64,000 nt of DNA from JAOPZW01 sp963788935 (GTDB lineage: Bacteria; Actinomycetota; Thermoleophilia; Solirubrobacterales; Solirubrobacteraceae): assembly GCA_963788935.1 (NCBI GenBank), contig CAWBIM010000004.1, positions 372,001-436,000 of the forward strand, read 5' to 3'. Under the pieces are notes generated by a model. It saw only the letters and a program-made list of their open reading frames with translations, searched no databases and was not told the origin of the DNA. Of the stretch, positions 1 to 10,090 are shown in pieces; the stretch's first letter is position 1; each line of letters begins with the position of its first letter. A program made the translations under genes and the position numbers.

Positions 1-111
1 ACTGAGCTACGGGCGCGGGTGGCCGGCGCGGCGGCCGGGGACCATCGTACCGGCCGCGGTCGGCGGTGTTCGTGTCTCGGGGCATCGTGCGCGTGGGGGG
101 CGGAAGGCGTC

Positions 112-117
112 TAAGGT
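112..117 (+). promoter_or_regulatory. -10-like box upstream of the first subtilase
   Basis: TAAGGT fits the TANNNT -10 pattern that recurs in this window. It would give a leader of about 30 bases before the ATG at 153, and that leader carries a G-rich ribosome binding site. No convincing -35 box was picked out. The first 110 bases of the window hold no recognised gene. Confidence 0.35.
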
Positions 118-152
118 TCCCGCCGGTCTTGCGAGCGGAGCCAGGGGGGACG

Positions 153-1745
153 ATGCGGAAGCTGATCGGCGTGGTGGCCACCGTCGGGGGATGCGCGGTG
201 CTGTGCCCGTCGGCCGTGGCGGTCACGGCGCCCTCCTACGCGGTCCGCCCGATGAAGCTGCCGGGGCTCGGGGCGCGGGCGGCCAAGGTCGAGCCCGGGC
301 GCTGGCTCATCGGCGCGCGGCCCGGCGCGGGCGTCGCGCGGGTCGCCAAGCGCTACGGCGCCCGCTCGCTCGCGGTGCCGGGGGCGCTGTCGGTTTCGCG
401 GGACGATGCCCGTGGCCTCGCCGCCGCGCTGAAGAGCCGCGGCGACCTCGTCTACGCCGAGCCCGACGTGGTCCTCAGGCGCGCGAGCGTCCCGGACGCG
501 ACGCCCGACGCCTGGGCGCGCGGCGTCGTGGTGGGGTCGAACGTGGCCGCGCCCGCGCCGACCGTGCCGGTGGGGATCGTCGACGACTTCGTCGACACCA
601 CGCTGCCCGACCTCGGCCCGCAGACGACGATCGTCAACCCGCCCGCGGCCGTGACCGGCGCGCACGGGACCGAGGTCGCGTCGGCCGTCAGCGCGGCCGC
701 CAACGGCGTGGGGGTGGAGGGGATCTTCCCCTCCGTCCCGCTGCTGTCCTACGGGCTGCCGGCCACGATCACCTGCAGTGCGGCCGCCAACGGCATCACC
801 GCCGTCGTCGAGGCCAAGGCGAAGGTCGTGAACCTCAGCTTCGGCTCGGCGAGCCAGTGCTTCACGCTCTTCCGGACCGTCGAGGGGGCGTACGGCGCGG
901 GGGCGCTCGTCGTCGCGGCGGGCGGCAACGAGGCCCAGGCCGGCAACGCCCCGAGCTTCCCGGCCGCGTGGCCGCACGTCCTGAGCGTGGCCGCGATCAA
1001 CCAGGCGCTCGCGCCGGCGTCGTTCAGCAACCGCAACGCCGCGATCGACCTGGCGGCGCCGGGCGAGGCCGTGCCCCTGGACACGCCCGTCGCCCTCGAC
1101 ACCGACGGCACGCCCGACGGCGTGACGATCGACTCGGGCACGAGCTTCTCCTCGCCGATGGTCGCGGGCGCGGCGGCCTGGGTCTGGTCCGCGCGGCCGA
1201 GCCTCTCCAACGGCCAGCTCGCCGACGTGCTGCGCGAGAGCGCGTCGGACGTCGCCACCCCCGGCTACGACGCGCAGACCGGGTTCGGCGTCGTGAACAT
1301 CCCGAAGGCGCTGACCGCCCCGATCCCGCGCGACGACCCGCTCGAGCCCAACGACGAGATCACCTTCGTCGACGGCTCCTCGTTCCGGACCGCGGACCCG
1401 TACGTGTGGCGCGGCGTCGCGCGGGCCCCGCTGCGGGCGTCGGTCGACGTCGTCGAGGACCCGGTCGACGTCTACCGCGTCCAGGTGCCCGCCGGGCGCA
1501 GCGTCCGCGCGGTGCTGCGGACGACGTTCGGCGACGCCGACCTGTTCCTCTACCCGGGCACCCGCAGGACGCTCGGCGGGACGCCGCTGGCGCGGTCGGA
1601 GAAGAACCGCCTGAGGACCGACGCGGTCACGCTGCGCAACCCGTCGCGCTCGGCGCGGCGCTTCTACGTGGCGATCGACTCGTCGAGCTCGACGTCGCTG
1701 AACTCGACGTACCAGCTGAGCTTCACCCGCGCTCCGCAGCGCTGA
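153..1745 (+). CDS. Secreted subtilisin-like serine protease (S8) with C-terminal PPC-like domain
   Basis: Predicted 530-residue secreted endopeptidase. The ATG at 153 is preferred over an upstream in-frame start at 66 because it follows a G-rich ribosome binding site and begins directly with a signal peptide (MRKL, then a hydrophobic stretch to about residue 27). An inhibitor-I9-like propeptide covers about residues 45-110 and ends in a YAEPD motif. The catalytic triad is visible as Asp144 (IVDD), His171 (HGTEVA) and Ser331 (GTSFSSP). After about residue 400 a DPLEPND start and a DVYRVQVPAG stretch resemble a bacterial pre-peptidase C-terminal (PPC) beta domain. The Asp motif lacks the usual D-[ST]-G, so this is a divergent subtilase. 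It probably acts outside the cell; the substrate is unknown. Confidence 0.85.
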   Translation: MRKLIGVVATVGGCAVLCPSAVAVTAPSYAVRPMKLPGLGARAAKVEPGRWLIGARPGAGVARVAKRYGARSLAVPGALSVSRDDARGLAAALKSRGDLVYAEPDVVLRRASVPDATPDAWARGVVVGSNVAAPAPTVPVGIVDDFVDTTLPDLGPQTTIVNPPAAVTGAHGTEVASAVSAAANGVGVEGIFPSVPLLSYGLPATITCSAAANGITAVVEAKAKVVNLSFGSASQCFTLFRTVEGAYGAGALVVAAGGNEAQAGNAPSFPAAWPHVLSVAAINQALAPASFSNRNAAIDLAAPGEAVPLDTPVALDTDGTPDGVTIDSGTSFSSPMVAGAAAWVWSARPSLSNGQLADVLRESASDVATPGYDAQTGFGVVNIPKALTAPIPRDDPLEPNDEITFVDGSSFRTADPYVWRGVARAPLRASVDVVEDPVDVYRVQVPAGRSVRAVLRTTFGDADLFLYPGTRRTLGGTPLARSEKNRLRTDAVTLRNPSRSARRFYVAIDSSSSTSLNSTYQLSFTRAPQR

Positions 1746-1892
1746 GGGCAGCGGGCGGGAGGGAGGTTGGACGGCGCGGCCAGCGCCCGTACTCGCTGAC
1801 CGCGTCCGTCCGAGGCTCGCCCCCGTGGGGAGAGCGAAGTGGCGATCATCGGTGCACTGATCCCGACGACCGCGGAAATGAGAATCCCAATC

Positions 1893-1926
1893 GGGCGCCG
1901 ATGCGCCCATGGGGTCGCGACCCCAT
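1893..1926. terminator. Tandem hairpins between convergent genes
   Basis: Two adjacent inverted repeats lie between the subtilase and convergent aceB. The first (1893-1908) pairs GGGCGC with GCGCCC around a 4-base loop. The second (1909-1926) is a perfect 18-base palindrome, ATGGGGTCGCGACCCCAT, followed by CTTT on the plus strand. The position and symmetry suggest a bidirectional terminator, although there is no long U tract. The remaining 1746-1892 holds nothing recognised. Confidence 0.5.
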
Positions 1927-1944
1927 CTTTCGCCGGCGCGCGGC

Positions 1945-3549
1945 TCAGTCGACCTTGTCGTAGGCGATCAGGGTCAGGAACTCGGGGAAGTCCTCGCTCA
2001 GGGCGACGCGCTCGAAGACCTCCCGCGTCTCCTCCGGCCGCCCGGCCGCCCAGGTCTCCTCGCCGACCTCCTCGCGGATGCGCGCGGTCTCCTCGTCGAG
2101 GACGTCGCGGACGAGATCGCGCGTGACGGTCGTGCCGTCGTCGAGGGTCGCGCCGTGCCGGATCCACTGCCACAGCTGCGAGCGCGAGATCTCGGCCGTG
2201 GCGGCGTCCTCCATGAGGTTGTTGATCGCCGCCGCGCCGCGGCCGCCGAGCCAGAACGAGAGGTACTGGAAGCCCACGGCGACGTCGTTGCGCAGGCCCG
2301 CCTCCGTGATCTCGCCCGGCGTCGCCGCCACGTCGAGCAGGTCGGCGGCCGAGACCTCGACGTCCTCGCGCTGCCGGTCGATCTGGTTCGCCCGGTCGCC
2401 GAGCACGGCGTCGAACTCCTCGCGGGCCGGCGCGACGATGTCCGGGTGCGCGACCCACGTGCCGTCGAAGCCGTCGGTCGCCTCGCGTCGCTTGTCCTCC
2501 CGGACGGCGGCGATCGCCCGGTCGTTGACGCTCGAGTCCTTGCGCGACGGCACGAACGCCGCCATGCCGCCCATCGCGTGCGCGCCGCGGCGGTGGCACG
2601 TGCGCACGAGCAGCTCCGTGTACGCGCGCATGAACGGCACCGTCATCTTCACGTCGTCGCGGTCGGGCGTGACGAACTCGGGCCGGTCGCGGAAGCACTT
2701 GATCGTGGAGAAGATGTAGTCCCAGCGGCCCGCGTTCAGCCCGGCGGAGTGCTCGCGCAGCGCGTGGAGGATCTCCTCCATCTGGAACGCCGCGGGCAGC
2801 GTCTCGACGAGCACCGTCGCGCGCACCGTCCCGCGGTCGAGGCCGAGCTCGGCCTGGGCGTGGAGGAAGACGTCGTTCCACAGCGCCGCCTCGGCGTGGT
2901 GCTCGAGCTTGGGCAGGTAGAAGTACGGCCCCGAGCCCTTGTCGACCAGGCGCCGGGCGTTGTGGAAGAAGTACAGGCCGAAGTCGAGCAGGGCGCCCGA
3001 GACGACCTCGCCGTCGACCTTCACGTGGCGCTCGTCGAGGTGCCAGCCACGGGGGCGGACGATCAGCGTCGCGGTCTCGTCGTCGAGCTCGTAGTGGCGG
3101 TCGTCGACCTCGCTGTCGTACGTGATCGTGCGCTCGATCGCGTCGATCATGTTGCGCTGGCCCTCGACCACGTTGCGCCACGTCGGGGTGTTCGCGTCCT
3201 CGAAGTCCGCCATGAAGGTGCTCGCGCCGGAGTTCAGGGCGTTGATGACGAGCTTGCGGTCGGTCGGCCCGGTGATCTCCACGCGGCGGTCGCGCAGGTC
3301 GTCGGGCGGCGGCGGGACGTTCCAGTCGCCCTCGCGGATGTCCCGCGTCTCGGGGAGGAAGTCGAGCGTCCCGCCGGCGCGCAGGGCCGCGTCGCGCTCG
3401 CGGCGGGCGGCGAGGAGCTCCCGGCGGCGCGGCTCGAAGCGGCGGTGCAGGCCGGCGACGAAGCGCAGCGCGTCGATCGAGACGATGTCGGCGTACTGCT
3501 GGTCGTGCGGCGGCCTCGCCTCGATCCCGTCGGGCGTGGTGAAGCTCAA
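1945..3549 (-). CDS. aceB: Malate synthase A
   Basis: Condenses glyoxylate with acetyl-CoA to give malate and CoA. The protein has 534 residues, as expected for the A isoform. Conserved blocks include FMADFEDANTPTW, RPRGWHLDERH, PYFYLPKLEHHAEAALWN, VETLPAAFQMEEILHALREH and GFQYLSFWLGGRGAAAINN. The start is TTG at 3549, which overlaps the stop of glcF (TTGA) and implies translational coupling; no ATG or GTG sits near the family's N-terminus. It is the last gene of lctP-glcD-glcE-glcF-aceB and consumes the glyoxylate made by glycolate oxidase. No isocitrate lyase lies nearby, so a glycolate role is more likely than the full glyoxylate shunt. Confidence 0.93.
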   Translation of the reverse strand: MSFTTPDGIEARPPHDQQYADIVSIDALRFVAGLHRRFEPRRRELLAARRERDAALRAGGTLDFLPETRDIREGDWNVPPPPDDLRDRRVEITGPTDRKLVINALNSGASTFMADFEDANTPTWRNVVEGQRNMIDAIERTITYDSEVDDRHYELDDETATLIVRPRGWHLDERHVKVDGEVVSGALLDFGLYFFHNARRLVDKGSGPYFYLPKLEHHAEAALWNDVFLHAQAELGLDRGTVRATVLVETLPAAFQMEEILHALREHSAGLNAGRWDYIFSTIKCFRDRPEFVTPDRDDVKMTVPFMRAYTELLVRTCHRRGAHAMGGMAAFVPSRKDSSVNDRAIAAVREDKRREATDGFDGTWVAHPDIVAPAREEFDAVLGDRANQIDRQREDVEVSAADLLDVAATPGEITEAGLRNDVAVGFQYLSFWLGGRGAAAINNLMEDAATAEISRSQLWQWIRHGATLDDGTTVTRDLVRDVLDEETARIREEVGEETWAAGRPEETREVFERVALSEDFPEFLTLIAYDKVD

Positions 3550-4887
3550 CCGAGGAGTTCCCCGGCCGGGGCGCCGCGGAGCGAGCGGTCGAGCAGCTCC
3601 ATGGGGTGGACGACCGGGATCGTGTGGCCGTCGAGGTGCGCGCCGATCTGCATCGTGCAGCCCGGGTTGGCGGCGGCGATGACCTGCGCGCCGGTCGCCA
3701 GCAGGTTGTCGGCCTTGCGCTTGCCGAGCTTCTCGGCCGCCTCGGGTTGCATCACGTTGTAGATCCCGGCCGAGCCGCAGCACAGCTCCCACTCGGCGGG
3801 CTCGACGAGCTCGAGGCCGGGGATCGAGCGCAGCAGGTCGCGCGGCGGCTGGCGGACGGCCTGGGCGTGGGCGAGGTGGCAGGCGTCGTGGTAGGCGACC
3901 TTGAGCTCGAGCGGGCGGCGCTCGGCGCGCGGCTCGTGCTCGGCGAGCAGCTCGTGGACGTCGCGGACCTTCGCGCTGAACGCCTTCGCCCGCTCGGCCC
4001 ACGCGGGATCCTCGGCGAGGAAGTGGCCGTAGTCCTTCATCGCCGAGCCGCACCCGGCGACGTTCGCGACGATCACGTCGTAGCCCTCGAAGGCCTCGAT
4101 CGTGGCGCGGGCGAGGTCGAGCGCCTCGGGCTCGACGCCCGAGTGCATGATGAGCGCGCCGCAGCAGCGCGGCTGCGCCTTCGTGTGGACCTCGAAGCCC
4201 TCGGCGGCGAGGACGCGGACGGTGGCGGCGTTGACGTCGGAGAACCAGACGCGCTGGACGCAGCCCTGCATGAACGCGACGGTCCCGCGGCGTCGTCCCG
4301 CGCGCCTTCGTCACGGCCGGCAGCCGCCGGATCGCGGCGCGGGCGGGGACGTCGGGGGTGAGGGCGAGCATCACGCGCAGGCGCGGGACCCGCTGTACGA
4401 GCGGGACCTTCGCCAGCCGGTCGAGCAGCCCGATCCGCCGCTCGAGCGCCATCAGCGGCGCGAGGACGCGCAGCCGGCCGGGGTGCGTGAAGAGCTCGAA
4501 GATCCCGCGGCGCACCACGCGGGTCGACCAGGCGCGGTCCGTCTGACGCTCGAGCTGCGGCCGGGTCGACTCGATGAGGCGGTCGTACTGGACGCCCGAC
4601 GGGCACGCCGTGACGCACGCCATGCAGCCCAGGCAGCGGTCGAAGTGCGTGACCATCTCGGGCGAGATCTCCGCGCCCTCCTCGTGGCCGATGCGCATCA
4701 GCAGGATCCGCCCCCGCGGCGAGTCCATCTCGTCCTCGAAGACCGCGTAGCTCGGGCACGTCGGCAGGCAGAAGCCGCAGTGCACGCAGTCGCGGATGAG
4801 GTCGAGCGCGGGCGGGTTGTGGTCGTCCCACGCGCGCTTGCCCGGGTCGGGCTCGGCCTCGTGGCGGGTGATGTCGAGCGAGCTCAC
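3546..4887 (-). CDS. glcF: Glycolate oxidase iron-sulfur subunit GlcF (frameshifted in this sequence)
   Basis: Electron-transfer subunit of glycolate/D-lactate oxidase. GTG at 4887 overlaps the glcE stop by one base. The N-terminal part carries two 4Fe-4S motifs (CVHCGFCLPTCPSY and CLGCMACVTACPSG). The C-terminal part carries two CCG domains (QPRCCGALIMHSG, WELCCGSAG). The frame breaks near 4297-4299: the upstream frame reads into nonsense after TKARG, while the downstream frame resumes at TVAFMQGCVQRVW. The total length is 3n+1, and deleting one G from the minus-strand GGG gives a continuous TKARGRRRGTVAFMQGC. The break is therefore one extra base, probably an assembly error; otherwise the gene is broken. 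Confidence 0.85.
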
Positions 4888-6047
4888 TAGATGCCTCCCA
4901 CGAAGCTGCCGGGGCTGAAGATGCGGGCCGGGTCGAACCGCTCCTTGACGCGGCGCATGACGGCCAGGGCGCCGGGGTCGGGGTCGCCCCACGGCGGCAG
5001 GGCGGCGCGGACGGCCTCGGGCGCGTCCTGGAGCGTGCACGCGCGCGGGGCGAGCGCCCGGCGGACGGCCTCCGCGCGACCGGCGAGGTCGTCGCCCGTC
5101 AGCGTGACCCACGACAGGCCGAGGGCGGCGCGCCCGACGACCCGGGCGTCGGCGTCGCGGGCGGCCGCGAGGACGCTCCCGAGGTCCGCAGGGCGCCCGG
5201 AGACCTTCAGCACCGCGCCGTCGGCGGAGCGCTGGCCGTCGCGCTGCGCGGTCCACAGGGCGTCGTCGTCGGCGGTCGTCTGGACCTCCTCGAGGCCCGC
5301 GGCGCCCAGGCGGTCGACGACCGCGGCGGCCTGGCGCTCGGCCGCCGCGCCGCCGAAGCGGACGAGCAGGCGGCCGTCGCCCTCGTGCCAGGCGACGTCG
5401 AGGCAGTCGGCCTCGAGCGGCAGGCGCGCGAGCGTGGCGGCGGCGCTCGCGAGCGCGGCCGGGTCGGCGCTGCGGCCCCACGCCGTCGCCGTGTCGTCCG
5501 GGCGCGGGTGCAGGCGCACGGCGATCGTGACCGCGAGCCCGAGCGTGCCGAACGACCCCGCGAAGAGCTTGCCGAGGTCGTAGCCCGCGACGTTCTTGAT
5601 GACCCGCCCGCCGGCCTTCGCCAGCGATCCGTCGGACAGCGCGACGGTGATCCCGACGACGAGGTCGCGGACGCCGCCGTAGCGGTGGCGCAGCGGGCCG
5701 GAGTCGGCCGTCGCGAGCACGCCGCCGAGCGTCGCCGCCTCGCCGGGGCCGAGGGGTGGGTCGAGGGCGAACATCTGGCCCGTCGTCGCGAACAGCTCCT
5801 GGGCGCGCGCGAGCGGCATCCCGGCCTCGAGCACGGCGGTGAAGTCGCCCTCGTTGTGCTCGACGACGGCGTCGAGGCCGTCGGTGACGATCTCGATCGC
5901 GACGGGCTCGCCGCCGGCGGCCCACGCGCGCTTGGTGCCGCCGCCGCGGATCCGCACGGCGCGCCCGTCCGCGCCGAGCGTGCGCAGCAGCTCCGCCGCC
6001 TCCTCGGGCGTGCCGGGGTGCTCGGTGGCGACCGGGGCCGCGGCCAT
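4887..6047 (-). CDS. glcE: Glycolate oxidase FAD-binding subunit GlcE
   Basis: 386-residue FAD-binding subunit that works with GlcD and GlcF. The PCMH-type FAD domain shows VRIRGGGTKRAW near the N-terminus, then GEAATLGGVLATADSGPLRHRYG and KAGGRVIKNVAGYDLGKLF, the family's FAD-contact region. The C-terminus ends in RVKERFDPARIFSPGSF, typical of this flavoprotein family. ATG at 6047 overlaps the glcD stop (ATGA), and the TAG stop abuts the glcF GTG. It is shorter than GlcD, as expected. It sits in the middle of the leftward glycolate operon. Confidence 0.93.
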   Translation of the reverse strand: MAAAPVATEHPGTPEEAAELLRTLGADGRAVRIRGGGTKRAWAAGGEPVAIEIVTDGLDAVVEHNEGDFTAVLEAGMPLARAQELFATTGQMFALDPPLGPGEAATLGGVLATADSGPLRHRYGGVRDLVVGITVALSDGSLAKAGGRVIKNVAGYDLGKLFAGSFGTLGLAVTIAVRLHPRPDDTATAWGRSADPAALASAAATLARLPLEADCLDVAWHEGDGRLLVRFGGAAAERQAAAVVDRLGAAGLEEVQTTADDDALWTAQRDGQRSADGAVLKVSGRPADLGSVLAAARDADARVVGRAALGLSWVTLTGDDLAGRAEAVRRALAPRACTLQDAPEAVRAALPPWGDPDPGALAVMRRVKERFDPARIFSPGSFVGGI

Positions 6048-7507
6048 CAGAAGCGCTCGGCCAGGCCGGCGACCTCCAGCGGGTGGCGCCGGTACGGGCC
6101 GGGCACCTCGCCGCACAGCCGCGGCGTGGGCATGACCTTGCCGGGGTTCGCGAGGCCCTCGGGGTCGAACGCGCAGCGCAGCATCTGGAAGGCCGCGAGG
6201 TCGGGCTCGCCGAACATCTTCGGCATGTACTTGCGCTTGTCGACGCCGACGCCGTGCTCGCCCGTGATCGAGCCGCCGGCGTCCAGGCAGGCCTCGAGGA
6301 TCTTGCCCGACAGCTCCTCGGCCTTCTCGGCCTCGCCCTCGACCGCGCCGTCGTAGCAGACGAGCGGATGGAGGTTGCCGTCGCCGGCGTGGAAGACGTT
6401 GGCGACCTTCATGTCGTACTCGGCCGCGAGCTCGTCGATGCGGTCGAGGACCTCGGGCAGCTTCGTGCGCGGGATGACGCCGTCCTGGACGAAGTAGTTC
6501 GGGCTGATGCGGCCCATCGCCGGGAACGCGGCCTTGCGGGTCTTCCAGAAGAGCTGGCGCTCGGCCTCGTCGCGGGCGACGCGGACGTCGTCGGAGCCGC
6601 ACTGCTCGCAGACCCGCACGACCTCCTCGAAGCGCGCCTCGCACTCGTCCTCGGCGCCGTCGAGCTCGACGAGCAGCGCCGCGCCGCGGCCGACCGGGTA
6701 GCCCGCGTGGGCCATCTGCTCGGAGGCCTCGATCGCGAGCTTGTCCATCATCTCGATCGCGCCCGGCACGACGCCGCTCGTGACGATCTCGCCGACCGCC
6801 TCGCCCGCGGCGTGGGTCGAGTCGAAGAACGCGACGAGCGTCTTGACCGTCTCGGGCACGGGGACGACGCGCAGCCACGCCTTCGTCGCGACGCCGAGCG
6901 TGCCCTCGGAGCCGACGAACGCACCGAGCAGGTCGTAGCCCGGGGTGTCGAGCTCCTTTCCGCCGAGCATGATCATCTCGCCGTCGGGGAGCACGACCTC
7001 GAGCCCGCAGACGTAGTTCGTCGTGAAGCCGTACTTGAAGCAGTGCGCGCCGCCGGAGTTCTCGGCCACGTTGCCGCCGATGGAGCAGACGATCTGGCTC
7101 GAGGGGTCCGGCGGGTAGAAGAAGTCCGGCGCGACGGCGGTCGACACGGAGGCGTTCGTCACGCCCGGCTCGACGCAGATGCGGTGGTTGTCGGCGTCGA
7201 ACTCGAGGATGCGGTTCAGGCGCGATACGACGATCAGCACGCCGTCGGTGATGGGCAGCGCGCCGCCGGAGAGCCCGGAGCCGGAGCCCCGGGCGACCCA
7301 CGGCACGCCTTCACGCGCGCACGCGCGCACGACCGCCTGGACCTGCTCCGCGCTCCCCGGCAGCACGGCGGCCGCCGGGAGCGCGTGGTACTGCAGGAGC
7401 CCGTCGGACTCGTAGGTCCGCAGCTGGTGCTCCTGGGTGAACACCCAGTCGGCGCCGCATACGCGGCGCAGCTCGGCCAGCAGCCCGGGGCTCAGACCAC
7501 CATCCAC
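6047..7507 (-). CDS. glcD: Glycolate/D-lactate oxidase FAD subunit GlcD
   Basis: Catalytic FAD-linked oxidase of about 486 residues that oxidises glycolate (or D-lactate) and passes electrons through GlcE/GlcF to the respiratory chain. The FAD-binding type 4 region includes WVARGSGSGLSGGALP, DPSSQIVCSIGGNVAENSGG and TPGYDLLGAFVGSEGTLG. The C-terminal cap carries FHAGDGNLHP and GEHGVGVDKR, residues typical of GlcD/D-lactate dehydrogenases. The start is uncertain: GTG at 7507 gives the usual family length and a 16-base overlap with lctP. An upstream in-frame GTG at 7573 would overlap lctP by 82 bases. Neither has a good ribosome binding site. Confidence 0.92.
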   Translation of the reverse strand: MDGGLSPGLLAELRRVCGADWVFTQEHQLRTYESDGLLQYHALPAAAVLPGSAEQVQAVVRACAREGVPWVARGSGSGLSGGALPITDGVLIVVSRLNRILEFDADNHRICVEPGVTNASVSTAVAPDFFYPPDPSSQIVCSIGGNVAENSGGAHCFKYGFTTNYVCGLEVVLPDGEMIMLGGKELDTPGYDLLGAFVGSEGTLGVATKAWLRVVPVPETVKTLVAFFDSTHAAGEAVGEIVTSGVVPGAIEMMDKLAIEASEQMAHAGYPVGRGAALLVELDGAEDECEARFEEVVRVCEQCGSDDVRVARDEAERQLFWKTRKAAFPAMGRISPNYFVQDGVIPRTKLPEVLDRIDELAAEYDMKVANVFHAGDGNLHPLVCYDGAVEGEAEKAEELSGKILEACLDAGGSITGEHGVGVDKRKYMPKMFGEPDLAAFQMLRCAFDPEGLANPGKVMPTPRLCGEVPGPYRRHPLEVAGLAERF

Positions 7508-9181
7508 GACAGGAGGGCGGTCGATTGCAGGAAGACGATCACGCACATGATGAGGAGCAGGATCAAGCTCCACTTGATCACTGTCCGGAATATGTCACCT
7601 TCCTGGCCGGCGAGCCCCACCGCCGCGGCGCCGATCGCGAGATTCTGGGGCGAGAGCATCTTCCCGAGCACGCCGCCGGACGAGTTCGCCGCGGCCAGCA
7701 GCGTCGGGTCGAAGCCCGCGTCCTTCGCCGCGGTCACCTGCAGCACCCCGAACAGCGAGTTCGACGAGGTGTCGGAGCCGGTCACCGCCACGCCGAGCCA
7801 GCCGATGATCGGGGAGAGGAACGGCAGCACGCCGCCCGCGCCCGCGATCCACGTGCCGATCGTCGTCGTCTGCCCCGAGAGGTTCATGACGTACGCGAGG
7901 CCGAGGACCGTCATGACGGTGAGCGTCGCCCACTTGAGCTGGTCGAGCGACTCGCCGTAGATCCGCAGCGCCCGCCCCGGGCGCACGCGCAGCACGAACA
8001 TCGAGATGATGCCCGCGATCAGCAACAGCGTGCCCGCCGCCGGCAGGTAGTTGAAGACGTACGTCACCGCCGTCGGCGCCTCGCCCTTGGCATTGAGGAT
8101 GTCGAGCCCGGGCCAGTCGAACTTCGTCGTCGCGCTGTCGGCCATCCACGTCTTCAGCGGGTTCCACTGCGCGATCCCGAAGATCACGATGATGATCGCG
8201 TACGGCGCGTAGGCGATGAGCTTGTCGCGGCGCGAGTCGACGTGGCCCTCGCCGCCCTCGCGGCGACGGACCTCGGCCTCGAACGCGGGGTCGGCGGCCG
8301 CGCCGCCGGCCATCGCAGGCTGACCGACGCGCGGCTCGGCGCGCAACGGCTCGCTCGGCTGCCAGACGCGCAGGAACGCGACGAGCGCGCCGACCGACAG
8401 CAGCGCGGCGACGATGTCCGTCAACTCGACCGAGAGGAAGTTCGAGCAGAGCGTACTGCCCGATCGCGAACGCGAAGCCGCCGACCATCGCGGCCGGCCA
8501 GCACTGGCGGATGCCGCGCATGCCGTCGACCATGCCCACGAGGATCAGGGGGACGATGAGCGCGAGGAACGGCGTCTGGCGCCCGACCATCGCGCCGAGG
8601 TCGTCCTTCGGGAGGTCGGTGATGCCCGCGAGCGTGATGATCGGGATGGCGATCGCGCCGAACGCCACCGGCGCCGTGTTCGAGACGAGCGCGACTCCGG
8701 CGGCCTTCATCGGCTGGAAGCCGAGGCCGACGAGCATCGACGCCGTGATCGCGACCGGCGTGCCGAAGCCCGCCAGGGCCTCGAGCAGCGCCCCGAAGGA
8801 GAACGCGATGATGATCGCCTGGATGCGCTCGTCGTCGGACACGCGCTCGAACGAGCGCCGCAGGACGGCGAAGTACCCGGTGCGATCGGTCATGTTGTAG
8901 ATCCAGATCGCGTTGAAGACGATCCACATGATCGGGAACAGGCCGAACGCCGCGCCCTCCAGGCCCGAGTCGACCGCCTGCCCGACGGGCATCGAGTAGA
9001 CGATGACCGCGACGAGGATCGCGACGACCAGCGACGCCAGCGCGGCCCAGTGGGCCTTCCAGCGCAGGCCGCCCAGCGTCACGAACAGCGTGATGAGCGG
9101 CAGCGCCGCGAATATGGCGCTGGCGAAGAGGGAATCGCCGACTGGGTCGAAGTGCTGCGTGTAGGCAGCAAGGATGAACAT
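7492..9181 (-). CDS. lctP: L-lactate/glycolate permease, LctP family (frameshifted in this sequence)
   Basis: Multi-pass 2-hydroxy-acid:proton symporter of about 562 residues; family members LldP and GlcA carry lactate and glycolate. It starts with ATG at 9181 behind a strong GGGAGGAGG site. Family blocks are visible: FSFGALLEALAGFGTPVAI, TAPVAFGAIAIPI, CSNFLSVELTDIVAALLS and VTGSDTSSNSLFGVLQ. The frame breaks near 8447-8453, just before CSNF. The upstream frame ends in IGQYA and the downstream frame resumes at CSNF, and the length is 3n+1, so one extra base is present. It leads the glc-aceB operon and probably feeds both that operon and the divergent lutABC. Confidence 0.87.
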
Positions 9182-9361
9182 GAGACCTCCTCCCGTGGGA
9201 TCTACCGGGCTGGGTCATACCCCCTGCGCCTGACGGGAACCCCCCTGCCGGGCGGTTCTCCGCTGATTTGGTGCAAACGAGTGCAAGAGACGGCACGAAG
9301 CGCGCGTCTCACCGGTTGTGTGTCCGACGGCGGCCGATAGGGTCCGCGTCCGAGACCAGCC
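9182..9361. promoter_or_regulatory. Divergent control region between lctP-glcDEF-aceB and lutABC
   Basis: About 180 bases separate the lctP ATG from the lutA ATG. Rightward there is a clear promoter: TTGTGT (9316-9321), 16-base spacer, TAGGGT (9338-9343), giving a leader of roughly 10 bases. Upstream lies a 10-base direct repeat (GTGCAAACGA at 9271-9280, GTGCAAGAGA at 9281-9290) on one helical face, a plausible activator or repressor site. No regulator gene (LldR/GntR or GlcC type) is present in the window. The leftward promoter was not located with confidence. Confidence 0.55.
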
Positions 9362-10090
9362 ATGCGCGCCGCCCTCTTCATCACCTGCTTCAACGACACC
9401 CTGTTCCCCGGCGTCGGGCGGGCGACGGTCACCGTGCTCGAGCGGCTCGGGGTCGAGGTCGCGTTCCCCGAGGAGCAGACGTGCTGCGGCCAGATGCACT
9501 GGAACACCGGCTACCAGTTCGAGGCCGCGCCGCTCGCCCGGCGGTTCGTCCGCACGTTCGCCGACGCGGAGGCGATCGTCTGCCCGTCGGCGTCGTGCGC
9601 GGGGATGGTCCGCGAGGCCTACCCGCGCCTGGCCGCGCTGACCGGCGACGAGGAGCTCGCGCGGGCGGCCGCGGACGTGCTCCCGCGCGTGTACGAGCTG
9701 ACCGAGTTCCTCGTCGACGTCCTCGGCGCCGAGGACGTCGGCGCGTCGTTCCCGCACCGCGTCACCTACCACCCGACGTGCCACTCGCTGCGCGCGCTGC
9801 ACGTCGGCGACCGCCCGCAGCGGCTGCTGCGCGCGGTCCACGGCATCGACCTCGTCGAGCTCGAGGAGGCGGCCGAGTGCTGCGGCTTCGGCGGCACCTT
9901 CGCGGTCAAGAACGCCGACACGTCGATCGCGATGCTCTCGGACAAGCTGCGCCACGTCCTCGACACGCGCGCCGAGGTGTGCGCCGCCGCCGACGCGTCG
10001 TGCCTCATGCACATCGGCGGGGGCCTGCGCCGGCAGCGCGCGGGCACCCGGACGATGCACCTCGCCGAGATCCTGGCGGCCCAGGAATGA
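9362..10090 (+). CDS. lutA: L-lactate utilisation iron-sulfur protein LutA
   Basis: 242-residue subunit of the LutABC L-lactate-oxidising complex, similar in fold to GlcF C-termini. Two cysteine-rich CCG domains are present: EEQTCCGQMHWNTGY early and EAAECCGFGGTFAVKN late, with PTCHSLR and ADASCLMHIGGG as further conserved cysteine sites. ATG at 9362 follows a good promoter with a short leader. Its stop overlaps the lutB start (ATGA). It is the first gene of lutABC and is transcribed away from the glycolate operon. Confidence 0.93.
   Translation: MRAALFITCFNDTLFPGVGRATVTVLERLGVEVAFPEEQTCCGQMHWNTGYQFEAAPLARRFVRTFADAEAIVCPSASCAGMVREAYPRLAALTGDEELARAAADVLPRVYELTEFLVDVLGAEDVGASFPHRVTYHPTCHSLRALHVGDRPQRLLRAVHGIDLVELEEAAECCGFGGTFAVKNADTSIAMLSDKLRHVLDTRAEVCAAADASCLMHIGGGLRRQRAGTRTMHLAEILAAQE

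Noticed and set aside
1945..5925. A single 1326-residue minus-strand reading frame
   Set aside because: It joins the real glcF start and aceB through shadow sequence. Family motifs show three genes (aceB, glcF, glcE) with overlapping stops and starts.
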